A model generated the notes under the pieces. The model was given only the letters and a program-made list of their open reading frames with translations. It did not search any database and was not told the origin of the DNA. 5,718 nt of DNA, taken from contig PLKU01000523.1 of the NCBI GenBank assembly GCA_003140705.1, positions 5,253-10,970 of the forward strand. Direction: 5' to 3'. This DNA comes from Acidobacteriaceae bacterium. Lineage in GTDB: Bacteria > Acidobacteriota > Terriglobia > Terriglobales > Acidobacteriaceae. How positions within the stretch are numbered: position 1 is the stretch's first letter; every line of letters begins with the position of its first letter. Position numbers and translations under genes: made by a program. Shown one piece after another: positions 1 to 5,040 of this stretch.

Positions 1-851
1 AAAGACTCCGGCATCAACTCCGGATCAAATTGCGCTACATCGGGCAGAGATTCCGCCAAAGGTTCCGGCTCCGGCCATTCATCCGGCAGTGGCATATTAG
101 GCGCGCCGGCTGGATACCGCTTAATGCCCGCCGCGATTGTTCGCACCTCCGCCTCCGGTAAGGGCGGGGCACACCTTGCCCAATTCTCCGCCAGCAAAGC
201 CGCTTCGATTGCCTCCAGGCTCATTCCGCGCCGTTGCATGGTCCCGGCCAAAGAAACCAAGGTGTTGTTCCGGCTACCCTCGCCGATCGGCTTACTTGCT
301 ACGGTGCCTACCGCTGGTGCGCCCTGCCGGTCCTGTGCGCCTTGTTGCGAACCTTTGAGGATCATGTCCAGCAGCCATGCCGGGCACGGCGGAATGGGCA
401 GAGAATCATCTGAGTAGTGGTAGACATGGCCGCTCGGATGGACACTGGGCGGAATGACGATGTAGGAACCTCGCCCGCGAATGTCGATGCCCTGGCAGGG
501 GCGATTCCCTGCCGAGCGCACGGCCGCATTTTGCGGCCACTCGTAAATGAGTTGATAGCCCCTCGATGTGACGTTGGTTAGGCCCTCCGGTAACAGCCCG
601 AATTCAATTTCCAACTTCATCATTGCTTTGGGCGAATCCACATCAACAGCGAAAAAGCCAGAATCAGGCCCCGCCACCGCACCCCAATTGCAACCGGGAT
701 ACTGGCGAGCCCACGATTCAATTTGCCGAATGTCGGCCGTCGCGAGGTGCGGCCAGTTTTTCAGGCGGGCCACCTTCAAACGCACTCTTACTGGATGAAT
801 TCGCCAACCGCGCGCGCTTGCCTCAATGACTTCGCGGGGTAGTGCCGTCAC
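1..851 (-). CDS. Bifunctional DNA primase/polymerase (prim-pol), C-terminus beyond left edge
   Basis: Replication protein that would make primers and extend them at the element's origin. The visible 283 residues hold an archaeo-eukaryotic-type prim-pol domain (about 10-165) and then a primase C-terminal helical domain (about 190-248). Seen directly: the aspartate pair in VDVDSP (D70, D72), the TSRGYQLIY segment, GIDIRGRGSYIVIPPSVHPSG with D124, and then GSRNNTLVSLAG and PPLPEAEVRTIAAGIKRY, which match the usual consensus of the C-terminal domain. At the position where the family normally has a histidine (GGxHxYF-like motif) this protein has Gln100. After residue 250 comes an acidic, proline-rich linker. 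A helicase domain often follows in such proteins, but it would lie outside the window. The GTG start overlaps the stop of the upstream HTH gene in GTGA, which indicates translational coupling and decides the start. The N-terminus after this GTG fits the family; no competing ATG precedes the conserved region. Confidence 0.88.
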   Translation of the reverse strand, partial: MTALPREVIEASARGWRIHPVRVRLKVARLKNWPHLATADIRQIESWARQYPGCNWGAVAGPDSGFFAVDVDSPKAMMKLEIEFGLLPEGLTNVTSRGYQLIYEWPQNAAVRSAGNRPCQGIDIRGRGSYIVIPPSVHPSGHVYHYSDDSLPIPPCPAWLLDMILKGSQQGAQDRQGAPAVGTVASKPIGEGSRNNTLVSLAGTMQRRGMSLEAIEAALLAENWARCAPPLPEAEVRTIAAGIKRYPAGAPNMPLPDEWPEPEPLAESLPDVAQFDPELMPES

Positions 852-1027
852 TGACGTGGCTCCGCAACGCTGACAAAGCGCGACACCACATCCGGGGAGA
901 AAAGCAGACGGCGGCAGATACGGACGGGCTGCAAGCGGCCTCGGCGGACCCATGCCCTGACTGTGTGCGGGCTGACGCGAAGCAAGTCCGCCACTTCAGA
1001 CAAAGAGAGAAGCCTTGGGATAGTCAT
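848..1027 (-). CDS. Small excisionase/AlpA-like HTH DNA-binding protein (second of a pair)
   Basis: A 59-residue protein with a MerR/excisionase-type winged helix-turn-helix (HTH_17-like) over nearly its full length. Residues 8-30 (LSLSEVADLLRVSPHTVRAW, then VRRGRL) match the usual helix-turn-helix and wing pattern, and the RRLLFSPDVVSRFV segment matches the strand and last helix. Proteins of this kind act as excisionases that bend DNA for the integrase, or as AlpA-type activators and repressors in prophages and satellites. The ATG overlaps the stop of the upstream HTH gene in ATGA, and its own stop overlaps the GTG of the primase in GTGA, so the three genes form one coupled operon. The gene is too short to stand out in ORF lists but is well supported by motif and coupling. 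Whether this or its neighbour is the true excisionase cannot be told. Confidence 0.85.
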   Translation of the reverse strand: MTIPRLLSLSEVADLLRVSPHTVRAWVRRGRLQPVRICRRLLFSPDVVSRFVSVAEPRQ

Positions 1028-1200
1028 TGCTGCCCCCGCTTCTGCCTGAAGGCTTCCAGCGACTTCGAATCAATTTGCCATGTCCTACCAAGTTTTTCGG
1101 CGTTAAGCCTGCCCTCATACAGCAGGTCGCGGACGTATTTGATCGTGCATCCCAGTAGGCCCGCGGCTTGCCTGACCGAGTAAAAAGTCTGTTTGGACAT
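1024..1200 (-). CDS. Small excisionase/AlpA-like HTH DNA-binding protein (first of a pair)
   Basis: A 58-residue winged helix-turn-helix protein of the MerR/excisionase (HTH_17-like) type. The pattern is clear: FYSVRQAAGLLGCTIKYVRD for the helix-turn-helix, YEGRL for the turn into the wing, then KLGRTWQIDSKSLEAF for the wing and closing helix, with a short basic tail. It is the first gene of the leftward operon and has a very strong ribosome binding site, so it is probably the most highly made of the three. It lines up with the next gene over most of its length while sharing few identical residues, consistent with an old duplication or separate acquisition. Likely roles, inferred from family and place, are excisionase or control of the divergent promoters just upstream of it, where short repeated boxes lie. 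Confidence 0.87.
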   Translation of the reverse strand: MSKQTFYSVRQAAGLLGCTIKYVRDLLYEGRLNAEKLGRTWQIDSKSLEAFRQKRGQQ

Positions 1201-1203
1201 TTG

Positions 1204-1212
1204 TCCCTCCTT
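1204..1212 (-). promoter_or_regulatory. Strong ribosome binding site of the leftward operon
   Basis: Read on the minus strand this is AAGGAGGGA, a near-perfect Shine-Dalgarno sequence whose core lies about 5 to 7 bases before the ATG at 1200. It fixes the start of the first HTH gene. It is the only strong site in the operon; the two downstream genes start inside 4-base overlaps and seem to depend on coupling. Confidence 0.85.
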
Positions 1213-1305
1213 GTTGTAGTTTGTGGTATTGTTTCTCTAGACGCAATAGGAAAGAGAGGGTCTAGACGCTGTGAGGCTTGATTTTCAGTTTCGTTGTCTA
1301 GTGGG
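1213..1305. promoter_or_regulatory. Divergent control region with TCTAGACGC boxes
   Basis: This short segment separates the leftward HTH-primase operon from the rightward zinc-finger/integrase pair, so promoters for both should lie in or near it. The nine-base box TCTAGACGC occurs at 1236-1244 and again at 1261-1269, both in direct orientation with start points 25 bases apart. A partial match, TCTAG, starts at 1297 inside the rightward gene. The core TCTAGA is itself a palindrome, so each box could bind a dimer. For the leftward operon a weak candidate promoter reads TTTCCT, 17 bases, AATACC on the minus strand; no convincing rightward promoter was recognised. That the boxes are operators for one of the HTH proteins is inference. 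Confidence 0.5.
1236..1269 (+). repeat. Two direct copies of TCTAGACGC
   Basis: The copies lie at 1236-1244 and 1261-1269, with 16 bases between them and a start-to-start distance of 25 bases. They sit in the divergent promoter region of the element, ahead of the GTG of the zinc-finger gene. Function is not shown; binding sites for an element regulator are the simplest reading. Confidence 0.6.
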
Positions 1306-2041
1306 CGTGAACTCGGTAGTTCGGTATCGGGAAACGCAAAAGGGGAGCAACGCCGGAACGGGAATCACGGGCAAATGGAATGAAAAATTAGAATGGCTAA
1401 CCCCAAAGCAGCCCGGCCAACTGGCAGTGGATTTTGCAAACGAAACGGATGTACTCCGCTTTACGAATCGATACGGCCCCCTTGAAAACAGCCTGTCGGA
1501 CTTCACCACGCGACTTGCCCCCGATGATTGGCGGGTAGAAAAGGTGTCTCGGCTTGCCTCCCGGCTCCCGCCTTTCAGGTTTCCTGAGTCGGAGTGGCGT
1601 GACAGGCAGGAGCAATTTCGGATGATTTGGGAAACCTTGCCGGTAGAACTGAGACTCGATGAATGCAGGATTTTTCCGCACATTGTCGGAATTGAGGACT
1701 TGGTTATTACGCGCAAAGGCTTTCGTCTGCCGGTTAAGGGCGCGTTCGGGTTTGTGGCGGATCGCCTGATCTTCCGTGCTTTCACGCTTTGGGAATTGCT
1801 CTTGCTGGATTTGTCCAGCGTTGGACGGGAGAGGTTGCGCAAATGCGAGTGTCCGAAGTGCGAGAAGTCCTATTTTGTAGGGAAATCGAGCGCGAAATTC
1901 TGTGAAGATTCAGCCTGCAGGAGATGGGGAAGAAACCAAACGAAATTGAACTGGTGGAACGCGAATCGCAGGGACGTTGGGATTCCTACGACCAAACAGA
2001 AGAGAAATGGGAGAAAGCATGGCACTCAAAAAACGCGGTAA
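1271..2041 (+). CDS. Zinc-finger protein of unknown function, CGNR-like architecture
   Basis: I do not recognise a named function. The 256-residue protein has an N-terminal part with DFANETDVLRFTNRYGPL (about 54-71), a middle part with mixed helices, and near the C-terminus a cysteine cluster C192, C194, C197, C211, C216 arranged CxC-x2-C-x13-C-x4-C, followed by RRWGRNQTKLNWW and a strongly basic tail. This order, a segment about ladder-like RYGPL followed by a C-terminal zinc finger with KFC and arginines, recalls CGNR-type zinc-finger proteins, but the exact CGNR motif is absent. The basic tail and zinc site suggest nucleic acid binding. There is no in-frame ATG before residue 118 and a stop at 1247, so the GTG at 1271 is chosen, with GAGAGGG 10 bases before it; GTG at 1301 or 1307 is possible. 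It overlaps the integrase gene by 23 bases, so the two are likely co-expressed. Confidence 0.72.
   Translation: MRLDFQFRCLVGVNSVVRYRETQKGSNAGTGITGKWNEKLEWLTPKQPGQLAVDFANETDVLRFTNRYGPLENSLSDFTTRLAPDDWRVEKVSRLASRLPPFRFPESEWRDRQEQFRMIWETLPVELRLDECRIFPHIVGIEDLVITRKGFRLPVKGAFGFVADRLIFRAFTLWELLLLDLSSVGRERLRKCECPKCEKSYFVGKSSAKFCEDSACRRWGRNQTKLNWWNANRRDVGIPTTKQKRNGRKHGTQKTR
2009..2014 (+). promoter_or_regulatory. Ribosome binding site that sets the integrase start
   Basis: GGGAGA lies five bases (counted from its GGAG core) before the ATG at 2019, inside the 3' end of the zinc-finger gene. It supports 2019 over the upstream TTG at 1977 or the ATG at 2007, which have no comparable site. Confidence 0.6.
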
Positions 2042-3215
2042 GACGTGGCACTGTCATTTCGTTGTCAACGGGCAACGATTCCGGCAGAGCCTTGAAACAA
2101 CGGACTGGAGAGAGGCGCAAGCCAAAGAGAAGGAACTGATAGCGGCAGCCTCAGAGGGAAAGTTGCACCAGACCTCTACTAGCCTGGCCCGTCAGCCTTT
2201 CGGACTGGCGGCTGACGATTACGTGACGGCCCGGAAGCTGGAACTGGCGACGGCCAGCCAAGCCAAGGAAAAGCAGTTGCTGGTACAGTTGCGGGCTTAC
2301 TTCAAACAGGAGCCGCTCAAGGCGATCACGGCCAAGCGGATCACCGATTACCGCGCATGGCGGGCCAGCCAAACCAAAGAAGTGAAGACGGGCGAAACCG
2401 TTCGGCAGGTTCCGTGCGTCGGACCCGCAACCCTAAACGCGGAACTGGGCATCCTGCGGCGCATATTGAAGCGGGCGAAGCTCTGGGCGCGGGTTGCTGA
2501 CGATATACGGCCCCTGAAAGAGCCGAGCACAATCGGGCGGGCATTAACTGAGGATGACAAGCAACGGCTGCTTAAAACGGCTGTAATGCGGCCGGAGTGG
2601 GAGACTGCCTTTCTAGCGGCCATACTCTGCCTCAATACGACCTCAAGGGGTTGCGAATTGAAAGGGCTGCAATGGTCCGATGTGGACCTGTTCGACCGCA
2701 CAGTGACGATACGCAAGTCAAAGACGGCGGCAGGGGTCCGGGCCATCCCTCTCACTGACGTTGCTTGCTCTGCCCTGGCACGGTTGCGGACGCGAGCGGA
2801 ATCGTTCGGCCCGGTAGACTCGGCACATTATGTCTTTGCCGCCTATGGCACCAGAATGACCTTCAACGATACGACAATCGTTGGAAGCAAGATGGTTGCC
2901 TTCGACCCCACGCGGCATGTCGATAGCTGGCGGACGGCATGGCGGACCCTGACAAAGAAGGCAGGACTGCCCGGCTTCCGGTTCCACGATCTGAGGCATT
3001 GTGCGATTACTTCGCTTTCGGAGAGCGGCGCGTCGGACTCAACCATCATGGCAATTGCCGGACACGTCAGCCGCAGGATGCTGGAGCGGTACAGTCACGT
3101 CCGCATGGAAGCCAAGCGCAAGGCCGTGGAATCCCTCTCACAAGGCACTGGAATGGGGGGTTATGACACAAACCGTGACACAAAAACCGCCGATATAGCC
3201 ACAAAAACGATGTAA
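2019..3215 (+). CDS. Tyrosine recombinase (integrase), complete
   Basis: Site-specific recombinase of 398 residues that would insert and excise the element at the adjacent tRNA-Val gene through a covalent phosphotyrosine intermediate. Domains in order: a short N-terminal basic arm-type segment (1-55, KKRGKTWHCHFVVNGQRF), a core-binding SAM-like helical domain (about 60-165), and the catalytic domain (about 173-370). The active site looks whole: R210 in NTTSRGCELKGLQWSDVD, K235 in the KSKTAAGVRAIPL beta turn, H323 and R326 in FRFHDLRH, H349 in IAGHVS, and the nucleophile Y358 in LERYSHV. Length and motif spacing fit functional phage-type integrases. I start at the ATG at 2019, which has a ribosome binding site and gives the typical MALKKRG opening; the frame is open back to a TTG at 1977. 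The C-terminal tail is unusually rich in Thr and Asp and is encoded by short repeats that run up to the attachment site. Confidence 0.95.
   Translation: MALKKRGKTWHCHFVVNGQRFRQSLETTDWREAQAKEKELIAAASEGKLHQTSTSLARQPFGLAADDYVTARKLELATASQAKEKQLLVQLRAYFKQEPLKAITAKRITDYRAWRASQTKEVKTGETVRQVPCVGPATLNAELGILRRILKRAKLWARVADDIRPLKEPSTIGRALTEDDKQRLLKTAVMRPEWETAFLAAILCLNTTSRGCELKGLQWSDVDLFDRTVTIRKSKTAAGVRAIPLTDVACSALARLRTRAESFGPVDSAHYVFAAYGTRMTFNDTTIVGSKMVAFDPTRHVDSWRTAWRTLTKKAGLPGFRFHDLRHCAITSLSESGASDSTIMAIAGHVSRRMLERYSHVRMEAKRKAVESLSQGTGMGGYDTNRDTKTADIATKTM
3164..3210 (+). repeat. Short TGACACAAA repeats at the integrase 3' end
   Basis: TGACACAAA occurs at 3164-3172 and 3176-3184, 12 bases apart, and a related CCACAAAAACG follows near 3199-3209. 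They encode the integrase tail and lie 20 to 65 bases from the tRNA 3' end. Repeats this close to an attachment site may be integrase arm-binding sites, but they may equally just reflect a low-complexity tail. Confidence 0.4.
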
Positions 3216-3229
3216 GTTATTGATAAATA

Positions 3230-3280
3230 TGGTAGGCACGACTGGACTCGAACCAGCGACCTCTTCCGTGTCAAGGAAGC
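3230..3280. other. Putative attachment site (att) in the 3' half of tRNA-Val
   Basis: The integrase gene stops just outside the encoded CCA end of tRNA-Val. Integrases of this family usually recombine in the anticodon or T-arm part of a tRNA gene, and the element supplies an identical 3' end so the tRNA stays whole. The core should therefore lie between the anticodon loop (3270-3272) and the CCA (3230-3232). No second copy of this sequence was seen in the window; it should lie at the far end of the element, left of position 1. Confidence 0.6.
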
Positions 3281-3306
3281 GCTCTAACCAACTGAGCTAC
3301 GCGCCT
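3230..3306 (-). tRNA. tRNA-Val (anticodon GAC)
   Basis: A complete 77-base tRNA. The seven-base acceptor stem pairs AGGCGCG with CGTGCCT (one G-T wobble). The D arm GCTC..GAGC, the anticodon stem CTTCC/GGAAG around the loop TTGACAC, and the T arm GCTGG/CCAGT around TTCGAGT all fold as expected. The anticodon GAC (3270-3272) reads GUC valine codons. The terminal CCA is encoded in the genome. The gene is intact although it appears to be the insertion target, as expected when the element restores the 3' end. It faces the integrase gene tail to tail, with 14 bases between them and no visible terminator for either. Confidence 0.96.
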
Positions 3307-3315
3307 GCAATCTAA

Positions 3316-3345
3316 TACTTAGGTAGTCTATCAGGATCGGGGCAA
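3316..3345 (-). promoter_or_regulatory. Candidate tRNA-Val promoter
   Basis: On the minus strand TTGCCC (3340-3345) and TAAGTA (3316-3321) are separated by 18 bases, ending 9 bases before the mature tRNA 5' end. The -35 box is fair and the -10 box is weak. The rest of the spacer up to the pgsA-like start (3346-3523) shows no gene, no terminator and no convincing rightward promoter by eye. Confidence 0.35.
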
Positions 3346-3523
3346 CCGTGAAAGATCGCCCTTTCCCGTCCGCTGGCCATGCTGTACCATCATTGTCGAA
3401 CGAAGAACCGCCCTCCATTCCCTGATCGGGTCCCCGGGCAACTGCAGCGTTCAGGCTGTGGATTGTCTTGGAATTCAATAACTTGAGGGCTGGTCTTGAG
3501 TCCGTAGTCTGCAAGAACCTGCC

Positions 3524-4120
3524 ATGGCCGACGTTGCGCAACCGCGATTGAATCCATTCCGCACCGCTCCGAACCTGCTCACTCTGTTGCGCATTTGCCT
3601 GGCGCCATTCCTTGTTGCGTCCATCCTCGACGGGCATTACGAAATCAGCTTTGTACTGTTTGCCGTCGCTGGGCTGACGGATGCTCTGGATGGCACGCTG
3701 GCACGTGTTCTGAAGCAGCGCACCATGCTGGGCCAATACCTCGATCCAGTTGCCGACAAGGTTCTGCTGAGCACGCTGTTCCTGGTGCTGATGCACCAGG
3801 GGCTGATTCCCATGCGAGTGACGGTGATGGTTTTCGGCCGGGATGTGGGCATCCTGCTAGTTGCAGCCATTTTGTATGCAGCTGTAGGACGGCGGGAGTT
3901 CATACCCACACTGTTTGGCAAAGCAAACACCGCAGCGCAAGTGGCAGCGATCGCCGCAGTGCTTCTTCATCAGCTGACGCAGGCTCAGTGGGTATCGGAA
4001 TTCCGCGCGGGGGCGCTGGGCGCCACGATGGTGCTCACGGTCGTCTCAGGCCTGCATTACGCCTGGCTGGCATCGAGACGAGTAAATACACCTGTCTCAA
4101 ACGGGGTGGGCGCAAAGTAG
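3524..4120 (+). CDS. pgsA: CDP-alcohol phosphatidyltransferase, probably phosphatidylglycerophosphate synthase
   Basis: Integral inner-membrane enzyme that joins a CDP-activated lipid to an alcohol; in the PgsA branch this is CDP-diacylglycerol plus glycerol-3-phosphate, giving phosphatidylglycerophosphate and CMP. The 198-residue protein carries the full family signature DG-x2-AR-x8-G-x3-D-x3-D, here D53, D56, G57, A60, R61, G70, D74 and D78, the metal- and substrate-binding residues. The opening PNLLTLLRICLAPF (16-29) and the later FGKANTAAQ (131-139) are typical of the PgsA-like group. About six hydrophobic segments are visible (near 17-36, 40-55, 80-97, 99-120, 137-152, 163-183). The ATG start gives the normal short cytoplasmic N-terminus, though its ribosome binding site is poor. 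It is a single gene converging on the small CxxC gene 20 bases downstream. Other alcohol acceptors cannot be excluded; the general family call is firm, the pgsA call moderate. Confidence 0.88.
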   Translation: MADVAQPRLNPFRTAPNLLTLLRICLAPFLVASILDGHYEISFVLFAVAGLTDALDGTLARVLKQRTMLGQYLDPVADKVLLSTLFLVLMHQGLIPMRVTVMVFGRDVGILLVAAILYAAVGRREFIPTLFGKANTAAQVAAIAAVLLHQLTQAQWVSEFRAGALGATMVLTVVSGLHYAWLASRRVNTPVSNGVGAK

Positions 4121-4140
4121 ATTCGCTGTCGATTGCAGTT

Positions 4141-4305
4141 TTAGATTTCGTCCTGAACATCCTCTGTTTCGGCGGTTTCTTCAATCTCCATGTCACGGAA
4201 CTCCTCGGAGTCAAATACTTCGCCACACTCCAGGCACTCGACATACTCGGTGTCTTCGTGCCGGGAAACGATACGTACCCTTGGGTGCTTGCAGAGGTTA
4301 GCCAT
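4141..4305 (-). CDS. Small acidic CxxC (zinc-ribbon-like) protein, 54 residues, function unknown
   Basis: A short gene easily missed. It encodes 54 residues: a basic first part with C5 and H7 (MANLCKHPRV), a CLECGEVFDSEEF knuckle with C24 and C27, and a very acidic tail (EIEETAETEDVQDE). C5, H7 or H16 plus the C24/C27 pair could bind one zinc or iron, as in small zinc ribbons; that is inference. The case for a real gene rests on the coherent CxxC knuckle, a matching start and stop, a sigma-70-like promoter with ideal 17-base spacing about 45 bases upstream, and a neat fit between pgsA and iscR. GGAG lies only 2 bases from the ATG, closer than usual. Transcription is divergent from iscR and convergent with pgsA, with 20 bases between the stops. 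No function is claimed. Confidence 0.78.
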   Translation of the reverse strand: MANLCKHPRVRIVSRHEDTEYVECLECGEVFDSEEFRDMEIEETAETEDVQDEI

Positions 4306-4351
4306 CGCTCCAATATCGCTTGGGATAAATACTCTTTCAGCCAGATTTCAG

Positions 4352-4380
4352 ATTGTAGCGGGGTTTGGGATGTTTTTGAA
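4352..4380 (-). promoter_or_regulatory. Promoter of the small CxxC gene
   Basis: On the minus strand TTCAAA (4375-4380) and TACAAT (4352-4357) are separated by exactly 17 bases, a good sigma-70-type match. Transcription would start near 4345, giving a leader of about 40 bases before the ATG at 4305. Confidence 0.65.
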
Positions 4381-4453
4381 CCGATATTTGTTGAATCTTT
4401 GCACTTGTGGGTAGATTTTTATCCTTCCAGGGCGCAGGACTGCCAAACTGGAC

Positions 4454-4483
4454 TTGAAATGCCGACAGAATCGGTCGTATACT
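4454..4483 (+). promoter_or_regulatory. Promoter of iscR-iscS
   Basis: TTGAAA (4454-4459) and TATACT (4478-4483) are separated by 18 bases, a strong sigma-70-type match. The predicted transcription start is near 4490. Because the promoter covers the upstream in-frame TTG at 4454, translation must begin later, which supports the ATG at 4514 as the iscR start. Confidence 0.7.
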
Positions 4484-4485
4484 GA

Positions 4486-4509
4486 ATCCGGACCGAAGAA
4501 GTCGGATAT
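4486..4509 (+). promoter_or_regulatory. Candidate IscR/Rrf2 operator
   Basis: An imperfect dyad, ATCCGGAC (4486-4493), seven bases, GTCGGAT (4501-4507), lies just after the -10 box and across the expected transcription start. Read on the minus strand, ATATCCGACT (4500-4509) agrees at nine of ten positions with my recollection of a half of the E. coli type 1 IscR site (ATASYYGACT); the other half agrees poorly. A repressor bound here would block transcription, as in autoregulation by IscR. This is a pattern match by eye. Confidence 0.45.
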
Positions 4510-4513
4510 TCAA

Positions 4514-4972
4514 ATGCTCAAGCTGACGAAGAAGGCTGATTACGGGCTAATGGCGCTCAAGTACCTTGCCGAGCACCCTGAAACCGTCGCTTTGAGCGCC
4601 AAGGATGTTGCCGACGCTTATGGGATTCCAGCGCAATTGCTAGCCAAGATTCTGCAGCTGATGACGAAGCATGGCCTGCTGCGTTCGCACGCTGGGATGA
4701 ACGGCGGATATTCTCTGGCTCGGGATGCACGCCAGATCTCGGCCTACGAGGTGATTCTCGCCATCGATGGGCCGTTCTTTATTACTTCCTGCACCAAGGG
4801 CACAAAGAGCTGCGAGCTTACCCCGAGCTGCACCATCAAGGAGCCGTTGGCGAGGGTCAACGACACCATCGCCGGGGTTCTTAAGAGCATCAGCATTCAG
4901 GATCTTGCAGAGCATGAGCAGCCCGCGAACCGTGCGCGTGAAGGGCACGGGTTGGTTGCCTTGACGTTATAA
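4514..4972 (+). CDS. iscR: Rrf2-family Fe-S-sensing regulator, IscR-like
   Basis: Transcription regulator of 152 residues that probably senses iron-sulfur cluster supply and represses its own operon when clusters are plentiful. The Rrf2 winged helix is clear: LTKKADYGLMALKYLA (4-19), VADAYGIPAQLLAKILQLMTKHGLL (32-56) with the recognition helix, and the GMNGGYSLAR wing (61-70). The cluster-binding region holds C93, C100 and C106, spaced C-x6-C-x5-C; E. coli IscR has C-x5-C-x5-C, so a [2Fe-2S] site is likely. The chosen ATG opens directly onto the family start MLKLTKKADYG; an upstream TTG would lie inside the promoter. It is followed 68 bases later by a cysteine desulfurase gene with no terminator between them, as in isc operons. 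The C-terminal 25 residues, after about 128, look unstructured. The name is by similarity and context; other Rrf2 sensors remain possible. Confidence 0.88.
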   Translation: MLKLTKKADYGLMALKYLAEHPETVALSAKDVADAYGIPAQLLAKILQLMTKHGLLRSHAGMNGGYSLARDARQISAYEVILAIDGPFFITSCTKGTKSCELTPSCTIKEPLARVNDTIAGVLKSISIQDLAEHEQPANRAREGHGLVALTL

Positions 4973-5040
4973 CCAGAGTTTCCCTTCCGCCCAAGAGCTG
5001 ACAGGAGCGGAGAACAGCATTACCGAGGATGGAGATCAGA

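Larger units (their letters stand above)
1..3240. mobile_element. End of an integrated island in a tRNA-Val gene (partial)
   Basis: This stretch carries the hallmark genes of an integrated, self-replicating or satellite element: a primase-polymerase, two excisionase/AlpA-like HTH proteins, a zinc-finger protein of unknown role and a tyrosine recombinase. The integrase gene ends 14 bases from the 3' end of tRNA-Val, the usual place for a tRNA-targeting integrase. Everything beyond the tRNA looks like ordinary chromosomal housekeeping. The exact crossover point lies somewhere in the 3' part of the tRNA and cannot be fixed here, because the second att copy is off the left edge; the right boundary given is therefore approximate. 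No structural phage, packaging, conjugation or cargo gene is visible, so it could be a PICI-like satellite, an integrative plasmid or a prophage remnant. Confidence 0.8.

Noticed and set aside
124..417. Rightward open frames over the left end (about 97 and 73 residues)
   Set aside because: They are antisense to the prim-pol gene, which has clear domain motifs; no recognisable protein features in the rightward frames.
494..513. Perfect inverted repeat GGCAGGG / CCCTGCC with a 6-base loop, hairpin-like
   Set aside because: It lies in the middle of the prim-pol coding region, has no following T-run, and encodes ordinary residues of the domain; likely chance in GC-rich coding DNA.
842..1183. Rightward open frame of 113 residues
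   Set aside because: It runs antisense to the two HTH genes, which show coupled starts, a strong ribosome binding site and clear helix-turn-helix motifs.
1285..1842. Leftward open frame of 185 residues
   Set aside because: Antisense shadow of the zinc-finger gene; its sequence is basic and low in recognisable motifs, while the forward frame has an ordered cysteine cluster and links to the integrase.
3284..3796. Leftward open frame of 170 residues
   Set aside because: It runs across the tRNA-Val 5' part and antisense to the pgsA-like gene; no domain is visible.
4121..4140. Possible shared terminator between convergent pgsA and CxxC genes
   Set aside because: The 20-base gap holds no stem-loop with a T-run on either strand.
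3595..4485. Rightward open frame of 296 residues
   Set aside because: It shares the strand of the pgsA-like gene in another frame and continues antisense through the CxxC gene; cysteine- and histidine-rich random composition and no motif.
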